A stretch of 64,000 nt of DNA from Pseudoscleropodium purum (lineage: Eukaryota; Streptophyta; Bryopsida; Hypnales; Brachytheciaceae): positions 746,501 through 810,500 of the forward strand of contig OZ017801.1 of NCBI GenBank assembly GCA_963969395.1. Reading direction: 5' to 3'. Position 1 is the first letter of the stretch; every line of letters starts with the position of its first letter. The translations under genes and the position numbers were made by a program. The notes under the pieces were generated by a model that saw nothing but the letters and a program-made list of their open reading frames with translations, did no database searches and was not told where the DNA came from. This document shows, one piece after another, positions 22,690-34,784 of this stretch.

Positions 22690-24860
22690 TGGAAATTGGA
22701 CAACAAAGCAGCTTTACAGTGCTATGGAAAATGTTGATGATGGAAATTCCTATAAGATGTGCTACAAGAGAGCATGGAGTTCTAGAATTGAGTTTGAGAG
22801 GCCATCTTTATGGCACCACTTTGCATAGAAGAAGGGATAAGAAGGGTGTCTTGAAAAATGATGAAGAGAAAGAATTAGTTGCCTACCTCCTGAAAATGCA
22901 AAGTTTAGGGTACCATACACAATTGGACAACTCAAAGAAAAAGTTGGCATTCTAACTCAAACAAAAGTAATTCCTTTCAAGGATGGGGTACCAAGCCCAG
23001 GATGGATTAAATGTTTTAGAAACAGACATGAGGAATTAGCTTTAAGAAAAAGTCAATCTCTAGAGCAGAAGAGTACATGTGACTATGTCCTAAAACTATA
23101 GCAACATTTTATGAAAATTTGGAAAAACTTTACAACAACTGCGAACCTCATCAAATATGGAATTGCGACAAGAGTGGCACATAGGCTGGCAAAGATGGCG
23201 GAGGGTATGTATTAGCAAGAAGAGGCTCCCAAAATGTCCACATAGTCACTCCAGATCATAAACAGTAGCTTTCCGTCTTTTCCTACATCAACACTAAAGG
23301 AGATAGCCTACCTAACTTCTATATTTTCAAAGGCAAGAGATGAGGTAGGTCTTTCTTAAAAAAGACAAGAGAAGTAGGAGTTGTACCAGGGTTGACAAAT
23401 TAGTACGTTCGCCCCAAAATAGCACTTGTAACCCGGACGTCCATCCTCACGGACGCCAACGGACGCAGCGTCCCTCCCGCCATCGGAAGGCGGACGGGCG
23501 GGGCGGGGCGGATGGGGCAGATGGGCGGACAGGCGAACGGGAGGACAGGTGGACGCTGCGTCCGCCGGGACCGCGAATGTCAGCGGACACTGCGGACACA
23601 GTGTCCGCGTCCGGACGTCCCAGACGTCCGACCGTCTTGTCAATCCTGAGTTGTACAAGAAACTCAACCAAAGGCATGGATGACACACGAGTAATTCAGA
23701 TCATGAATGCTACATTTTTTGTTCAATGTCACAGAGAAGTATGGAATTTCACCCTCTAACAAACATTTATTGATCTTGGATGGTCATAGCTTGCATGTTA
23801 CTTTAGAGGTAATTAAATTAGCAATGTCTAAAGGTTTGGATTTGCTTACCATACCCTCTCATACTTCCCATGCACTACAACCTCAAGATGTGAGTTGCTT
23901 CAAGCCTTTTAAGCTAGCTTTCAAAGCCTACATGAACAAGTGGATAGAAAGTCACAAAGGCCAAATGCCTATCAAAGACGATTTGGCCTAATGGGTCACA
24001 TGCTTTCAAAAGTGCATTATCAATTTAGAACATTACTAAGGATTTCGAAGCCACATGCATATTTTCCTTGAATGTAGATGCCATACAATTTAAGATGGGC
24101 TGTAGTGAGATCTACAAAACAAATGAAGGAGTATCCACAAGCAACAACCATGAACATGCAGATGGAATTCAAGACAAGTTTCAACTAGATGATTGGGAGT
24201 TGCAAGAGATTTTTGAAGAGGAACCTTCAAATCTTCCTACCTGCCAATAGTACTATGTTGACATTGATGGTGATCACGACGAAGTAGAACAATAGCAAGC
24301 ACAAAGAGTTTGCAATGACAAAAGAAAAAAGAAACTGAAGTTGGTAGAGAACCAGAGGATCATTCTTTTACTGATTTATTGCAAGTGCCACAAATACAGG
24401 TACCGCCTTTGTGGAAACCCTTAGTTCAACCTCAAATCGACTATAGCAAGTTGATTCTTGTCACTGAGGAGGGCCATATAGGAGAGCTCAAAGAAGTTGC
24501 CACTAAGAGAGATGCTGCAACAAAAGAGAGAGACAAGAAGAAGTTAGAAACTAAAACCAACAAGAAAAAATGAGCAGAAAAAAAAAGCTAAGAAAGCAAG
24601 AAGCAAAGGTGGCAAGAGCTAAAATAGCAAAATCAAAAAGGAATCATAAGGAGCTATGGAGTTTGAAAAATGTCACAGCAATAGGTGATAGACTACATGC
24701 AGCTATAAGAGCTAATGCATCAAAGGTGGGAAACAATGCTCAGTGTGGCACTATCATGTCACCAATCTGCAAAGCCAACCAATGCTTGGCAATACAGAGG
24801 AGGCAAGCAAAAAGAAGCGGGGAAGATACATCACACTTAGCACCATTGCAAGAGGTCTAG
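22690..24860 (+). pseudogene. Pogo/Tigger-like (CENP-B/jerky-type) DDE transposase, dead
   Basis: Fragments in successive frames follow the order of a pogo-type transposase. First comes a psq/CENP-B helix-turn-helix (NWTTKQLYSAMENVDDGNS, frameshift, REHGV...LRGHLYG). Next is the second DNA-binding lobe (PFKDGVPSPGWIKCFRNRH, then ELALRKSQSL). The DDE_1-type catalytic core follows: first Asp in IWNCDKSG (about 23167), second in LLILDGHSLHV (23779), third in ALQPQDVSCFKPFK (23887), spaced DD35D. The end is a Lys-rich C-terminus (24379-24860). Several stops and at least two frameshifts are present, and a 262-bp hAT MITE sits between the first and second catalytic Asp. Upstream, Ser/Asp-rich frames at 22100-22520 may be the N-terminus. 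The TIRs were not located. The assignment to pogo-like transposases is firm; the gene is non-functional. Confidence 0.88.
23387..23648 (-). mobile_element. hAT-type MITE, GC-rich, copy B
   Basis: A 262-bp element, start CAGGGTTGACAAAT and end CTTGTCAATCCTG, flanked by a perfect 8-bp target duplication AGTTGTAC (23379-23386 and 23649-23656). It lies in inverse orientation relative to copy A at 11855-12129. The two are similar throughout, including GACGGTCGGACGTC, CATTCGCGGTCCCG, CCTTCCGATGGCGGGAGGGA and GCTATTTTGGGGCG. Copy B interrupts the pogo-like transposase, so it is younger than that element. Overlapping ORFs on both strands come from its CpG-rich composition and are not genes. Confidence 0.93.
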
Positions 24861-27409
24861 CCACTTCGAAGGAGCTTCCTTGCTCAGTAGTTTCAGCAGC
24901 ACGACAATTCATCAACATTTTGAAGCACTTGCATGATCACCCCTTTCATAGTACAAGCTACCATTCCATCACTTTTAGTACCTGCTGCAATAATGGAAGA
25001 AGCATGCCGTTCTATAGAACACATCCTTCTCATTGAAAACGCAACATTCATAGAGGAGATGAAATGTGATTCAAAGTCAAATATGGGGGAGAAAGATTAA
25101 TCACTAAGGAGAGTTTTTTAAAACATACCTACAACTCATGCAGTTGAAGGGACTGCTGCAATGGACAACACTTGGTTATAGAGGATCATTTTCAAGTAGT
25201 GTTGAAGCTTCTGCACTATAAGATTCATCACAACATTAGATCAACATACACAAGAGAAAAACAAATGGAAATCAAGGTTTAGTATTGCCTTACTTGTCTT
25301 TGCTATGACTTCAAAGCTAGTAGACTGTACATGCTTTCAGGAGGCAATCAGTAGCAGTATGCATGACCATCTTCAAGTAGCGACAGATTTCCTGATGAAG
25401 ACTACATCAATTTCACAATGAACTCAACAAACAGAGGAGGGGAGAAAAAGAGGGGGTTCGGTATTAGTGTACCTCTATGTGCGGTCTCTTTGTTGGATGT
25501 TATTACACGTGTTGTGCAAGCACTCACTAGCAATTTTGGAGTGGATCAAGGCACCAACTACAAGCTTCAGTGCAATAGGGGCTCGATGAGGAGCAACATC
25601 TGTGCAGTAGAGACTCTAATCAAGATCAAAAGGCTTAGATGAGGGACTCCGATTAAGGGCTCGATGAGGATTTACGGCATGTTGGCACCGATCAAGGGCT
25701 CCATGATAAGGGACTCGATGAGAGCAAGCTCGACGATGAGGGATGTTGATCAGGGGCTTGACAAAGGTAGGCTGGCGTTGATGAAGAGCAACTTTGGTGC
25801 AGCAAGCTTTGACGAAGGCAAGCAGGTAGCTTCGGTGTGGCAAGTTGGCGTTGATGAAGAGCGGCTATGACGTGCGATCAGGTGTAGGTCGTTGCCAAAA
25901 GGGGAGGTTGATGAAGTCTACAATTGTTGCAGAAGAGACAACGATCACCTTGCAACTTTAATTGCAGGCTTCTCCTCACTTGGAGATATCATCTACATAT
26001 CCAAAAATTGTCCAGCGCTCAAATACAAGGCACCCTAATTTACACAAAGTCAAGCAAAAAATAGTACTTGTGAGCGTTGTAGGATCTCCTTATGTCCTAC
26101 ATCTACTTGCTCAAAGCAAATACAAAGAATGAGATAAAAAAAAAAGGGAAGGTGGTCTAATGAAAACACCACCTCCAAGGCAATGCTATTGAAGGAAAGA
26201 GGAAGGGAGAATTGCGATGCAAAATCTCCACTGATGAAGGACTTGAAAGCACTGCTGCAAGATGTACGTGACTCCACAAAGACAGAAGTTTGTGGTAGCA
26301 ACAGCATTTGAAGTGAAAGGCAACAACGGCACTTAAAGTCGAAGGCAACAATCTTGTGAAGGGTGAATCAATTCAAAGACGGCAATTCAACTGGAAGGCG
26401 GCAATTCTTTGAAGGTAGGGTGAATGATTTTGAAAATGGAAAGACAGCACGAGAAATTTTGCCAAATTGTCCTTCGACGATGCCAGGACCCTAGAAGATC
26501 CGATGTCGACAACAGCTCTTGTGCTAGCCTTTGCTTTATAAGGCTATCTTTTTTGAATTAAATATTTTTCTACATAATGATTTGAATTTCAACTGTAGTG
26601 TACAGTTTTTGGCTAATTTAGTAGGCATTTTTGAAGTTGCTTAGGCTTACACAAGAACAATGTGCACATGGTTTCAGAATTAGTTGCTTCTTGTTATTGA
26701 AACTTTACTGTCTAAAAGCGAAAAAACTCTGATACAATTTGTATTTATTTGTAAACCATTTCTCTAAGGACATTGCATTGAATCAAAACTTGGCAGGGTT
26801 TGAACTCCGCACTTCACACATGATTCTTGCTTCATATTAACTAGTGAACTGCACACTTTTAGGACCTAATTAAATATATTAACCATCGTTTAATTCACTT
26901 TTGTTTCTCACGATTATTAAAGACATGTTATCAATCATGTTAAGAGCACTCTATACACATCAATAGCAACCTACGAGGTTGCAACTTTAAAAATTCACAT
27001 TTAATTCACATGGATTCAAAAAATTATGGAAAAAATTTTCAATTACTTCTCTGTCATTTGTCTGTTGACCAAAAAAATATTATCATCTTCTTCTCTTCTA
27101 ATTTTCCTACAGACCTCATTCTTCCTTTAGATGCCCGCATTATGAGCATCCTACCTTACTAACAACCTTTTGTAAATATGCCTCTCATACTTTTAAATTA
27201 TTCTCAAGCGCTTGAATGAAGGGCTTGCCACAATGGAGATCGTTAGTGCTTGCTATGTGCTTGCCATAGTTGGAACATCCATTTTTAGTGATTCATCATT
27301 ATTTTGATTGGTATTTTCCATATTAATTTCATTTCTATGTATCATTTTTTTTGGTGATAAATCACTCTATCCCTTCCAAATCACTATAGACTAATATTTG
27401 TAAATTAAT
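24861..27409. other. Intergenic downstream of the pogo-like element
   Basis: Mixed-composition sequence. Around 25575-25870 there are imperfect iterations of GGGCTCGATGAGG and GTTGATGAAGAGC words, giving ORFs on both strands that look like low-complexity artefacts. Around 26200-26450 GGCAACAA/GGCGGCAATTC words recur. No domain, splice pattern or TIR was found. It may be the 3' non-coding part of the pogo-like element or another decayed repeat. Confidence 0.4.
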
Positions 27410-28350
27410 TAATTCCTAAAAGACCAAGCTATGTTTTTGGTAATATAGTGGTTTTAGATAATTTACTACAAATGGATTTTTTATTTTTTTGTTTTGAAAT
27501 TTTCACAGAACATGGGAACAAGGTTTTTCTTTAAGACTCAATAATTTCATAACTTTTGAATATATGGTTAAAAAGTTATTGTATGATATGTAGTTTGTTT
27601 CTCAATTCGGGCAACTTAGGCAACTTGGACAAATAAAAAAAATAACTTTTTTTTAGAAATAAAAATTTGAAATTGTTTCTCTAAATTTATATGTATGTAG
27701 AAAGCTTTGGATTATCCCACTTTGATTAATGATATGAAAGTTATGAGGAGTTTTAGTTTGTAGATAGTTATGAAATCTCTATACTAAAATAAACTTTGAA
27801 GTCCTTTATTTCATTCAATTTTCAATATTTTTGAAAAATAATAATATCATAGGATGTAGATTTTCTATTAAAACATTATAACCATTGGAATTGACATTTT
27901 TCAATTCTATAACTAAATTCTTAACAATTTAGTATTTTGGATCATTTTCTACTTCTTTTGGCTCACTATTTTTTTGTGTATGTTGTACAATTCCAAATGT
28001 ACTAAAATTTTTCAAGTATACAACCAACTTGACTTGAAAAATGAATCCAAAAAAGCATTATCATTTGAAATTTTTTCATAAGAATGTGACCTTGTGAAGT
28101 GTACTTCTGCCTGTTTTTCCATAGGGCCCCCCAAAGGATTTTTGCCAATTTAAACACTAATGTCTTGCAATCTACACATTAGAAATTTCTGAATTTTTCA
28201 TCCACATCTTTTCAAATCAACGTGCTACAAGATTATAGGGTTACATGTGTCTAAAAATTTATTTACTTTCTAAAATTTGAAACTTGTACAAAAAATGGCA
28301 ATTTTGGAGTGTTTTTGTCAAGAGCATAGTCAAGGAACTTTAGAGCTTAA
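27410..28350 (+). mobile_element. TTAA-CCC element (941 bp)
   Basis: Starts TTAATTCCTAAAAGACCAAG and ends CAAGGAACTTTAGAGCTTAA, with imperfect inverted repeats beginning and ending in TTAA. Internally it shares CATAACTTTTGA, ATATGGTTAAAAAGTTATTG and AGCTTTGGATTA-type words with the other members. The copy at 36152-37087 is in the opposite orientation. No ORF. Confidence 0.65.
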
Positions 28351-30800
28351 TACAATAACTTGCTCCTTCACTCCTTTGTCATTATGCTCCTAAGGATGTA
28401 TGACAATTTCTAGTACTTCTAGAAAGAAACCAATTAGTATTCATGGCATATTAATAAAAGAACTTGTTCTTTAATTCCTATAGAAAGTTAAATATATTTG
28501 CCTTTCATATGTAGAGTGTAGATTATAGAATATGAAAATGTATTTGGAGGTATAAAAAAGGTAATCCTTAAATTGACTTAGTTTTGTTTAAGAACATCTA
28601 AAGTATTAATGAGAATGTTGCATAATATTTGTAATTATCTCTAGTTGGACGTTGCAACATAATTTTCAAAGAATATTGTATTATAAATAAACAAAAATGG
28701 TGCAATTTCATATGTATTGTTACTTTGTCAAGGCATAGATTGTGGAACAAAGTTCCAAATCACTTGCCAATTTTGAATTGCATGTACATGTTAGTTGTGG
28801 GGTGGACATTCAAGTGGCCATGCTTTTGCTTTTGTAACAAACATCAAGTAAAACTATATTAATTTGATTATACATTATTGAATTTGAAATTACCATACAT
28901 TTTGAGTTCATACTAGGAGAATGGTATTTGTGTTGATCACATACAAAAATGGTCACATGTAGGCACTTAAAGATATTCTCTATTCTCCAAGTATGGAATC
29001 CATTCCTTTTCACTTGTTATTCATTCTTTGGAGAATGACATAATTTATTCTTTATAGGACATTATGAAAATGGGTGGATTTAGGGCTTTTGGAAGTATTG
29101 CACTTTTGACTTGCATATATAGTCATGTCTTCATTGAATAATACTACATTTGATCTAAAAAATGAATATCTTATTATATTATTTATAAGGTAAATATCGA
29201 TTTAGAGGTTTTTTATCCAATTAAAAACTATAGTTGATTAAAGGGATCAAATATTTGCAAAAAAGATAAAATCAAATTTGAATCGGTTCTCATGAAGTCA
29301 AAGTTGGATGAATTTTTTAAAATTTTTGACATGAAATGAAGACATATACTCTTTTCTATACAAATACTTGTTTTCTTGTATTGACTTATTCAAATAAAAA
29401 AGTTATGTTACTTGAAAAAGGGATAGAAAAGCAACTTTGATTAACATCTTCTTAAACTCTCTTTCAAATATCAACATATATGTACCTAACATTTATAGTA
29501 TCCTATAGTTAAAACATCCAATTTGTATGTAGTACAAAAATTTTACTCCAAGAGTTGTAAAGTCTAATAACCCTTCTAGATGGGCCTAAAAAAAGCATTT
29601 TAAAATTTGCAATAGTCTTGCAATCTACATTCTAAGCATTTTTTTAGTATTTTACAAATTTTTGTAGTAGTCTAGTACACTTCTATAGTTGAAGTTCAAA
29701 GATTTTTTTATTATTTTTCTATTATTTTCCAAAAGCATAAGAAAGTGATAATTTTTGACAATTTTGAGGGAATTGTAACCTATTCCTCTACTATTAAACC
29801 TATGAAAGGTTTCATTGAAGATTTTTTTGACTAGATTTTTTTCCTTGTATATTTATATTGTATATTTAGATACTACCATATTTGATATTATCATATTTAA
29901 TTTTAACTTCCTACCTTTGCAATAGAAAATACAAAGTCAAAGTCAAATTTCAATATATAATGGATTATAATAAGACTTTGTATGGTTTCCAAAAGTAAAA
30001 AGGACATTAAACATTTAAACTTGAGACCTAAGATTTTTATTTAATTTATTTTTAGCACATACAACATTTGGCCTTGATAAAGAGTAACAAATTGACATCA
30101 CCATAGAATTTGAAAGTTCATATTATCTAGACATGATGCAATCCAATGAATAAGTGGTTTGAATATGCTCTTTGGTCATGACCAAACATGTGTGCCAATC
30201 CTAACCAATTGCTTCAACTTTACCATCAAATGTTCAATCCAAATCAATCACTATTAGTTTGTTCTAATAGTGCATGTGACACAATTTTCCAAAGTCACAC
30301 TATTATAAATTGGCATAGGTTGAAATATTATTGTATTGTATCAAGTAGTCTAAAAATAAAATATTGTGGCAATACTAATTTTCAAGGTGACCCTAATTCC
30401 TTCCTCACTAGGACCAATTAGTATACCAAGAAGAGTCCACAATCTTGCTTCCAAGATGGATTGGCATTTTGAAGCCAAGTCACTTCATCAATTCTCCCAT
30501 CTTTGCCATCTGCCTATTCCCACCATCCTACTTTTGGCCCCATTATTACCACAAAAGTCATCCAAATCCATTTACTTTTTTGACAAAATCAATGCATTGA
30601 TTCCAACTTGGGTACCATGTCAATCCTTGATTGGTGTATATTTACATACTCATAAGTACACTCCAAGGCAACTATGGGTTGTTAATAGGACGATTATGAC
30701 TTCACTCTATGGGCAGTTTTATAATTTCAGGATAGATTACTTCAAAAATTCACAGAAATTAAAGTTTTCATCGAAAAATTATAATTCCACTTGGGTTTGA
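28351..30800. other. AT-rich intergenic, nothing assigned
   Basis: Very AT-rich. Two overlapping ORFs at 30188-30421 and 30366-30800 (77 and 144 codons) are the only ones of any length. Their translations show no motif, have no matching copy in the window, and are not called as genes. Confidence 0.5.
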
Positions 30801-31656
30801 TTTGTGACACAACCACATACCTCTGGAAAATATGTGTTCCTCTGTGAGTTGGCCCTAGGGTATTCAGATTGCAGATGAGGGTGGTAAAATAGGCTTGTCT
30901 ACCTGAGCTGGCCCTTTCTTATTGAAACTTCTTCAGCAAGCCCCCAGTCCCTCACCCAATCCGTGCTAACTTAAAGCGCATCCTCACATCATTCCGTCCT
31001 GGTCAGTCAGTCAAGGTTCCAGTGACCTGGCTGCCTTTACATTAGTAAGTTCAGTTACTACCTCCCCCATCCGGCCCGCCTTCCCACTGAAGTAAAATTT
31101 GTTCCCACCAACTCCTTGGTTGGGGTGAACTGCCCCCTCACTCGTCCCCAAAGTCACTCCAGAGGTTCGTGTAAAAGAAAAGACCCCTTATTTTGTGCCT
31201 AACAAAACCATTCCTCTATACCCCTCTCCCTGCACCTAATTTGGAGCCCCCGATTGCATTTATGCATCTAGAAATTGCAAATTTTACTATGTATGGCAAA
31301 TAAGAAAATTCTGTGGTTTTCCTTAGGGGGGTCAGGCAGTTCAGTTCGGCCAACCTCTTCTCCATCCCTGACTTTTGGAGCCTTCCCCCCTCCCTCTCTT
31401 CTCTCTTGCCGTTAAGATCAGTTTATGCCAATTCAGGCCTTTACGAGGGTCAATTTGTTTGCTGAATATGCACAGAGGGCTGATTCTGTCACAGATGGCT
31501 GATTCTGCCTTGCCAATGTGGCGGGGCCTTTCAGGCATTGCTCTCGATGCCAAGGAATTCGCCGGTGCCGGTGTTGCCTAAGAACTTGCTCCGGTGCAGA
31601 ATGCACCTGCACCAGCATGTTTGCGAGTACGTTGGCTTCCACAAGTGCATAGAAGT

Positions 31657-32025
31657 TAGCTCGTTTACACTCCCTGCCAGCAGGTGCAGGGAGCCCGCAT
31701 CTGCCTACGGCAGGGAGTGGAGGTGGTTCCCACATCCTGCTGCTGGTAGGCAGAAAAGGTAAGCCTCCTTTAGTCCAAAATGCTTTACTGAATGGTATAT
31801 GATCCTAAGGAATTACCCTATTCAATTTTTTGACTGACAAGGTATAACTTTTTGTAGCCTTTATAGCAAGTGGAGGTAGGTTCCCTACCAAACCGTAGGT
31901 TCCCTGCCACTCTAAACTGACTGTCACGAAACGGAGTGCTGCCTGTGCACTGCATGTTTCGCTCTTTTAACGCTAACCCGATTTGGGACTCCCTGCGCCT
32001 GCTGACAGGGAGTGTAAACAAACTA
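31657..32025. repeat. Inverted-repeat element with GTTTACACTCCCTG ends
   Basis: The left end TAGCTCGTTTACACTCCCTG continues as CCAGCAGGTGCAGGGAG. The right end is its near-perfect reverse complement (31988-32025: CTCCCTGCGCCTGCTGACAG then GGAGTGTAAACAAACTA). The arms are about 37 bp and enclose about 290 bp. GGTTCCCTGCC words recur inside. No target duplication is evident. The ends contain CACTCC, loosely reminiscent of CACTA-type termini, but this is not enough to classify it. Confidence 0.55.
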
Positions 32026-32527
32026 AATAACAGGGATGTATCAGCGGATGACCAAACCCAACCTCCAGTACTGAAGTGGTACGGGACCTACCCCCGCACT
32101 TCAGTTGGCCCGAGTTTCTTACTTGTCCCTGCCTCCCCAAGTTCCCATCTGGGCTGGGCCACCACTGGAACAGTGAGGCACTGTTTACCAATTCTGTCTC
32201 TACAGTGGGTTCTCTTCTCCTGCCCTTGGTCCCTTTCCCATGGGAGTGCGTTTCTGTCCCGGCCATCAATGCGGGTATGCGTGGCTGCCACAGCCAATGG
32301 GGTTGCGGAGGTTTCAAATCATGATCAGACATATTGATCACATGACGAGAGGCACTATTCCCACACCTAATCATAGCACAGGCATTAGATGCAGACATGC
32401 CTACATTAGCTTCGCTTCGCTTCATTTCATTCATGGGAGACTTTCCCAGTCTACGACTCTACTGTAGAGGCAGGCTGCCTGGGCCAGGGCCATAATAACT
32501 TAACTTACTAAACTTATGAATTATTAA

Positions 32528-32683
32528 GGTAACTTTGCCTATGACAGTCCAAATGGGAGCCAGCCCATCACAGGCATAAAATTTCTAGTGATGCACATTT
32601 CAAGAACTAGAATGTACACCATTAGTACAATTTTGCCTGTGATGGGCTGGCTCCCATTTGGACTGTCATAGGCAGAGTTACCT
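32528..32683. mobile_element. Foldback MITE with TA target site, copy 1
   Basis: A 156-bp element bounded by TA on both sides, with ends AGGTAACTTTGCC and (reverse complement) AGGTAACTCTGCC. The arms are almost perfectly complementary for about 50 bp, including CTATGACAGTCCAAATGGGA and GCCAGCCCATCACAGGCA, leaving a short loop. A related element lies at 59219-59371. The TA flanks and structure fit a Tc1/mariner (Stowaway-like) MITE. Confidence 0.88.
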
Positions 32684-33343
32684 TATAACATTCCTCACTC
32701 GTCAGCCAGCAGCTCAGGCCCTTTTGCACAATGATGACACACACACTCAGATATTGGGCCCAGGAAGGATGCAACTGAGGAAGCTGTGATGATGAACATC
32801 GCAAGCAGGTGCACTCCAGCCAGTTCAAATTCAAAACGGCTTTGGCACACCTTCTCCGAGAAACAGAATTCGATGAAGGCGGAGAAGTTGGTGAAAATAA
32901 AGAGGAGCCAATATCAGTAGGGAGTCACTCTGCGTGAAGAAGGTGCGACCCCCCTCAAAAAACTGCATCCAACATGCAGAATGAAAACTCGAGAATGCTT
33001 TCAACCTGCAAAGATTTTGCAACTGATTTCGGGGAGCATGCATGCGACATCAATGTTGCAGCTGATTGTTGGGGGGAAGGTCGAAGCAGCGTTGATGTTG
33101 CTAGGGGTGATTGACGCAAAAAGGATTTTGGGTGGTGGGTTGCTGCTAGCAGTGCGACTAGGGTGACAGTAGCACACAAGAGATAGAGCACAAAGATAAA
33201 ACAATCTTGGCCAAGAACTGAGTGAAGATCAACCCACACCTATCTTATTGATTGTGACCCATGTCATACCCCTAGTGAAAAAACTAGAATTTTTATTTTC
33301 CACCCAAAATAAAATTTGCAAATTTCAGAATTCATATTGGCAA

Positions 33344-34263
33344 TTAACCCGTAAGTTCCCATTGTCAAATCAGATTTCAGGCAGGTTCTTGTGACCTCAA
33401 ATTTTGGCGAATTGTTTTGAAACTTTCCCGTAAGATAGAAAAAAATGTTTATTGACGTGGGAATATCATTTTTATTTCAATTGGTGCCCGGGAGAAAAAG
33501 TTATACCACAAAAAGCTTGAAATTGAACTCATCGGGCAACACAAAAAAAATCGCAAAAAATCAAAATAAATTTTAATTTTTTTACCCCTTGAAATGTTTT
33601 ATTTTTATCTATATGTGAAGCTTTGATTCGTTCTATTTGGACTATCAATGAGAAAGTTAAGGACAATCTTGTTTTTCGAGCAATTTCAGCATCTTCTTGA
33701 AAGAAAAACTTTTAGGATTCATTTCTCAATGCAATTTTCACAATTTTCCACAAATTTTTTTTTTAAATGTTGTGTTTTCTTGCCAAAACAATCTCACCAT
33801 TGGAATTATTGTCTTTCAATCCCATCTTGGAGTTATTAACAATTTAGTTTTTTTTTCCAATCTTGAACCTACTTCTACTTAGCATTTTTTTAGAGAATGA
33901 AAATCAAGTGTTTTTTTTTTTTTTTAAATTCCTAAACTTTCTACTCAATTCTTCAACATAAAATTTTTCAAATTCAAAATCTCTAGTGCAAAAAAATTCC
34001 ACAAATGGCAGTCAAAGTCATTTGAAATTGCAGGCCAGTATTCAAAAAAACTTTCTTTTTCAACTTTGAATGCTAATATCTTCCAATCTATACAATCAAA
34101 CTTCATGAAAATTTTACCACATGAGCTAAGACAAGTGAAGTACAAGATCCTTTGGTTAGATTTTAAAAAGATGATTTTTTTTGTTTTCTTGGGTGCACGC
34201 AACAAAAATGATAGTTTTGAGTGGTTTTTGATAGAAAAATGACCTTGGAACTTCAGAGGTTAA
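33344..34263 (+). mobile_element. TTAA-CCC element, uninterrupted reference copy (920 bp)
   Basis: The left end TTAACCCGTAAGTTCCCATT and the right end (reverse complement TTAACCTCTGAAGTTCCAAG) are inverted repeats of about 22 bp. It is the intact paralogue of 11664-14578 and supplies empty sites for both the hAT MITE and the LTR found there. It has no coding potential. Outside TTAA there is no longer target duplication. Confidence 0.8.
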
Positions 34264-34784
34264 AGGCCCCAAATTAGATAGGGAAGGTAAAGAAATATTA
34301 CACAACACAAAATTAAAAGGCAATACATATACCTTTACCTTGGTTGGGGCAATAAGGGGTCAGTTCTCCTAGGCCATTAATTATGGCTACAATTTCTTAT
34401 TAGAGTTTTGGAAGAGGTGGAGGATGTTTCAATTTGAGGCTCATATGTGAAAATAGAGAAGACAAAGGGATAGAAAGTGAAACCACAATTTTATGATAAA
34501 AGTATGAGTTTTTAAAGAGATTTGTCTTAAAACGGAAGAAATAATTATAAGCCACTACCTTCAAACCAACATATAGCGAATTCATAATAGACAACTCCAT
34601 CACATAACCTAATTGAATCACACTAAATGCCAAAGGCCCATCTAAATTGAACTATTCTCATTCTTTAATGGTTATTCAAAAGGTACATGAATCTACTGAG
34701 TCCAATAAGAAACTCTTATGTAGTCATTATTACATTTCCAAAGTACTACTTTTACATCTCATCAAAGTGTGTCAATCACATCTC
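34264..34784. other. Spacer, nothing assigned
   Basis: AT-rich sequence between two TTAA-bounded elements, with no gene or matched repeat. Confidence 0.5.

Larger units (their letters stand above)
30801..33343. other. Less AT-rich non-coding block
   Basis: A block with distinctly higher GC than its flanks, many overlapping ORFs on both strands and no recognisable protein. It contains an inverted-repeat element (31657-32025) and a foldback MITE (32528-32683). The remainder could be a non-autonomous element or an old gene remnant; nothing in it decides between these. Confidence 0.4.

Noticed and set aside
22690..24860. A domesticated (functional) CENP-B-like host gene
   Set aside because: Multiple stops, frameshifts and an inserted MITE between catalytic residues show it is dead.
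25400..26450. A host gene downstream of the pogo-like transposase
   Set aside because: The ORFs follow imperfect low-complexity iterations (GATGAGG, GATGAAGAGC), overlap on both strands and lack domains or splice consistency.
26790..26850. tRNA-like GGGTTTGAACTCCGC and a similar CATGCTCTAATCACTACGCC near 60160
   Set aside because: Single T-loop or D-arm-like words without a complete cloverleaf or anticodon arm; insufficient for a tRNA or SINE call.
30188..30800. Overlapping ORFs of 77 and 144 codons
   Set aside because: AT-rich, no domain, no splice or promoter support and no second copy; the lengths are compatible with chance.
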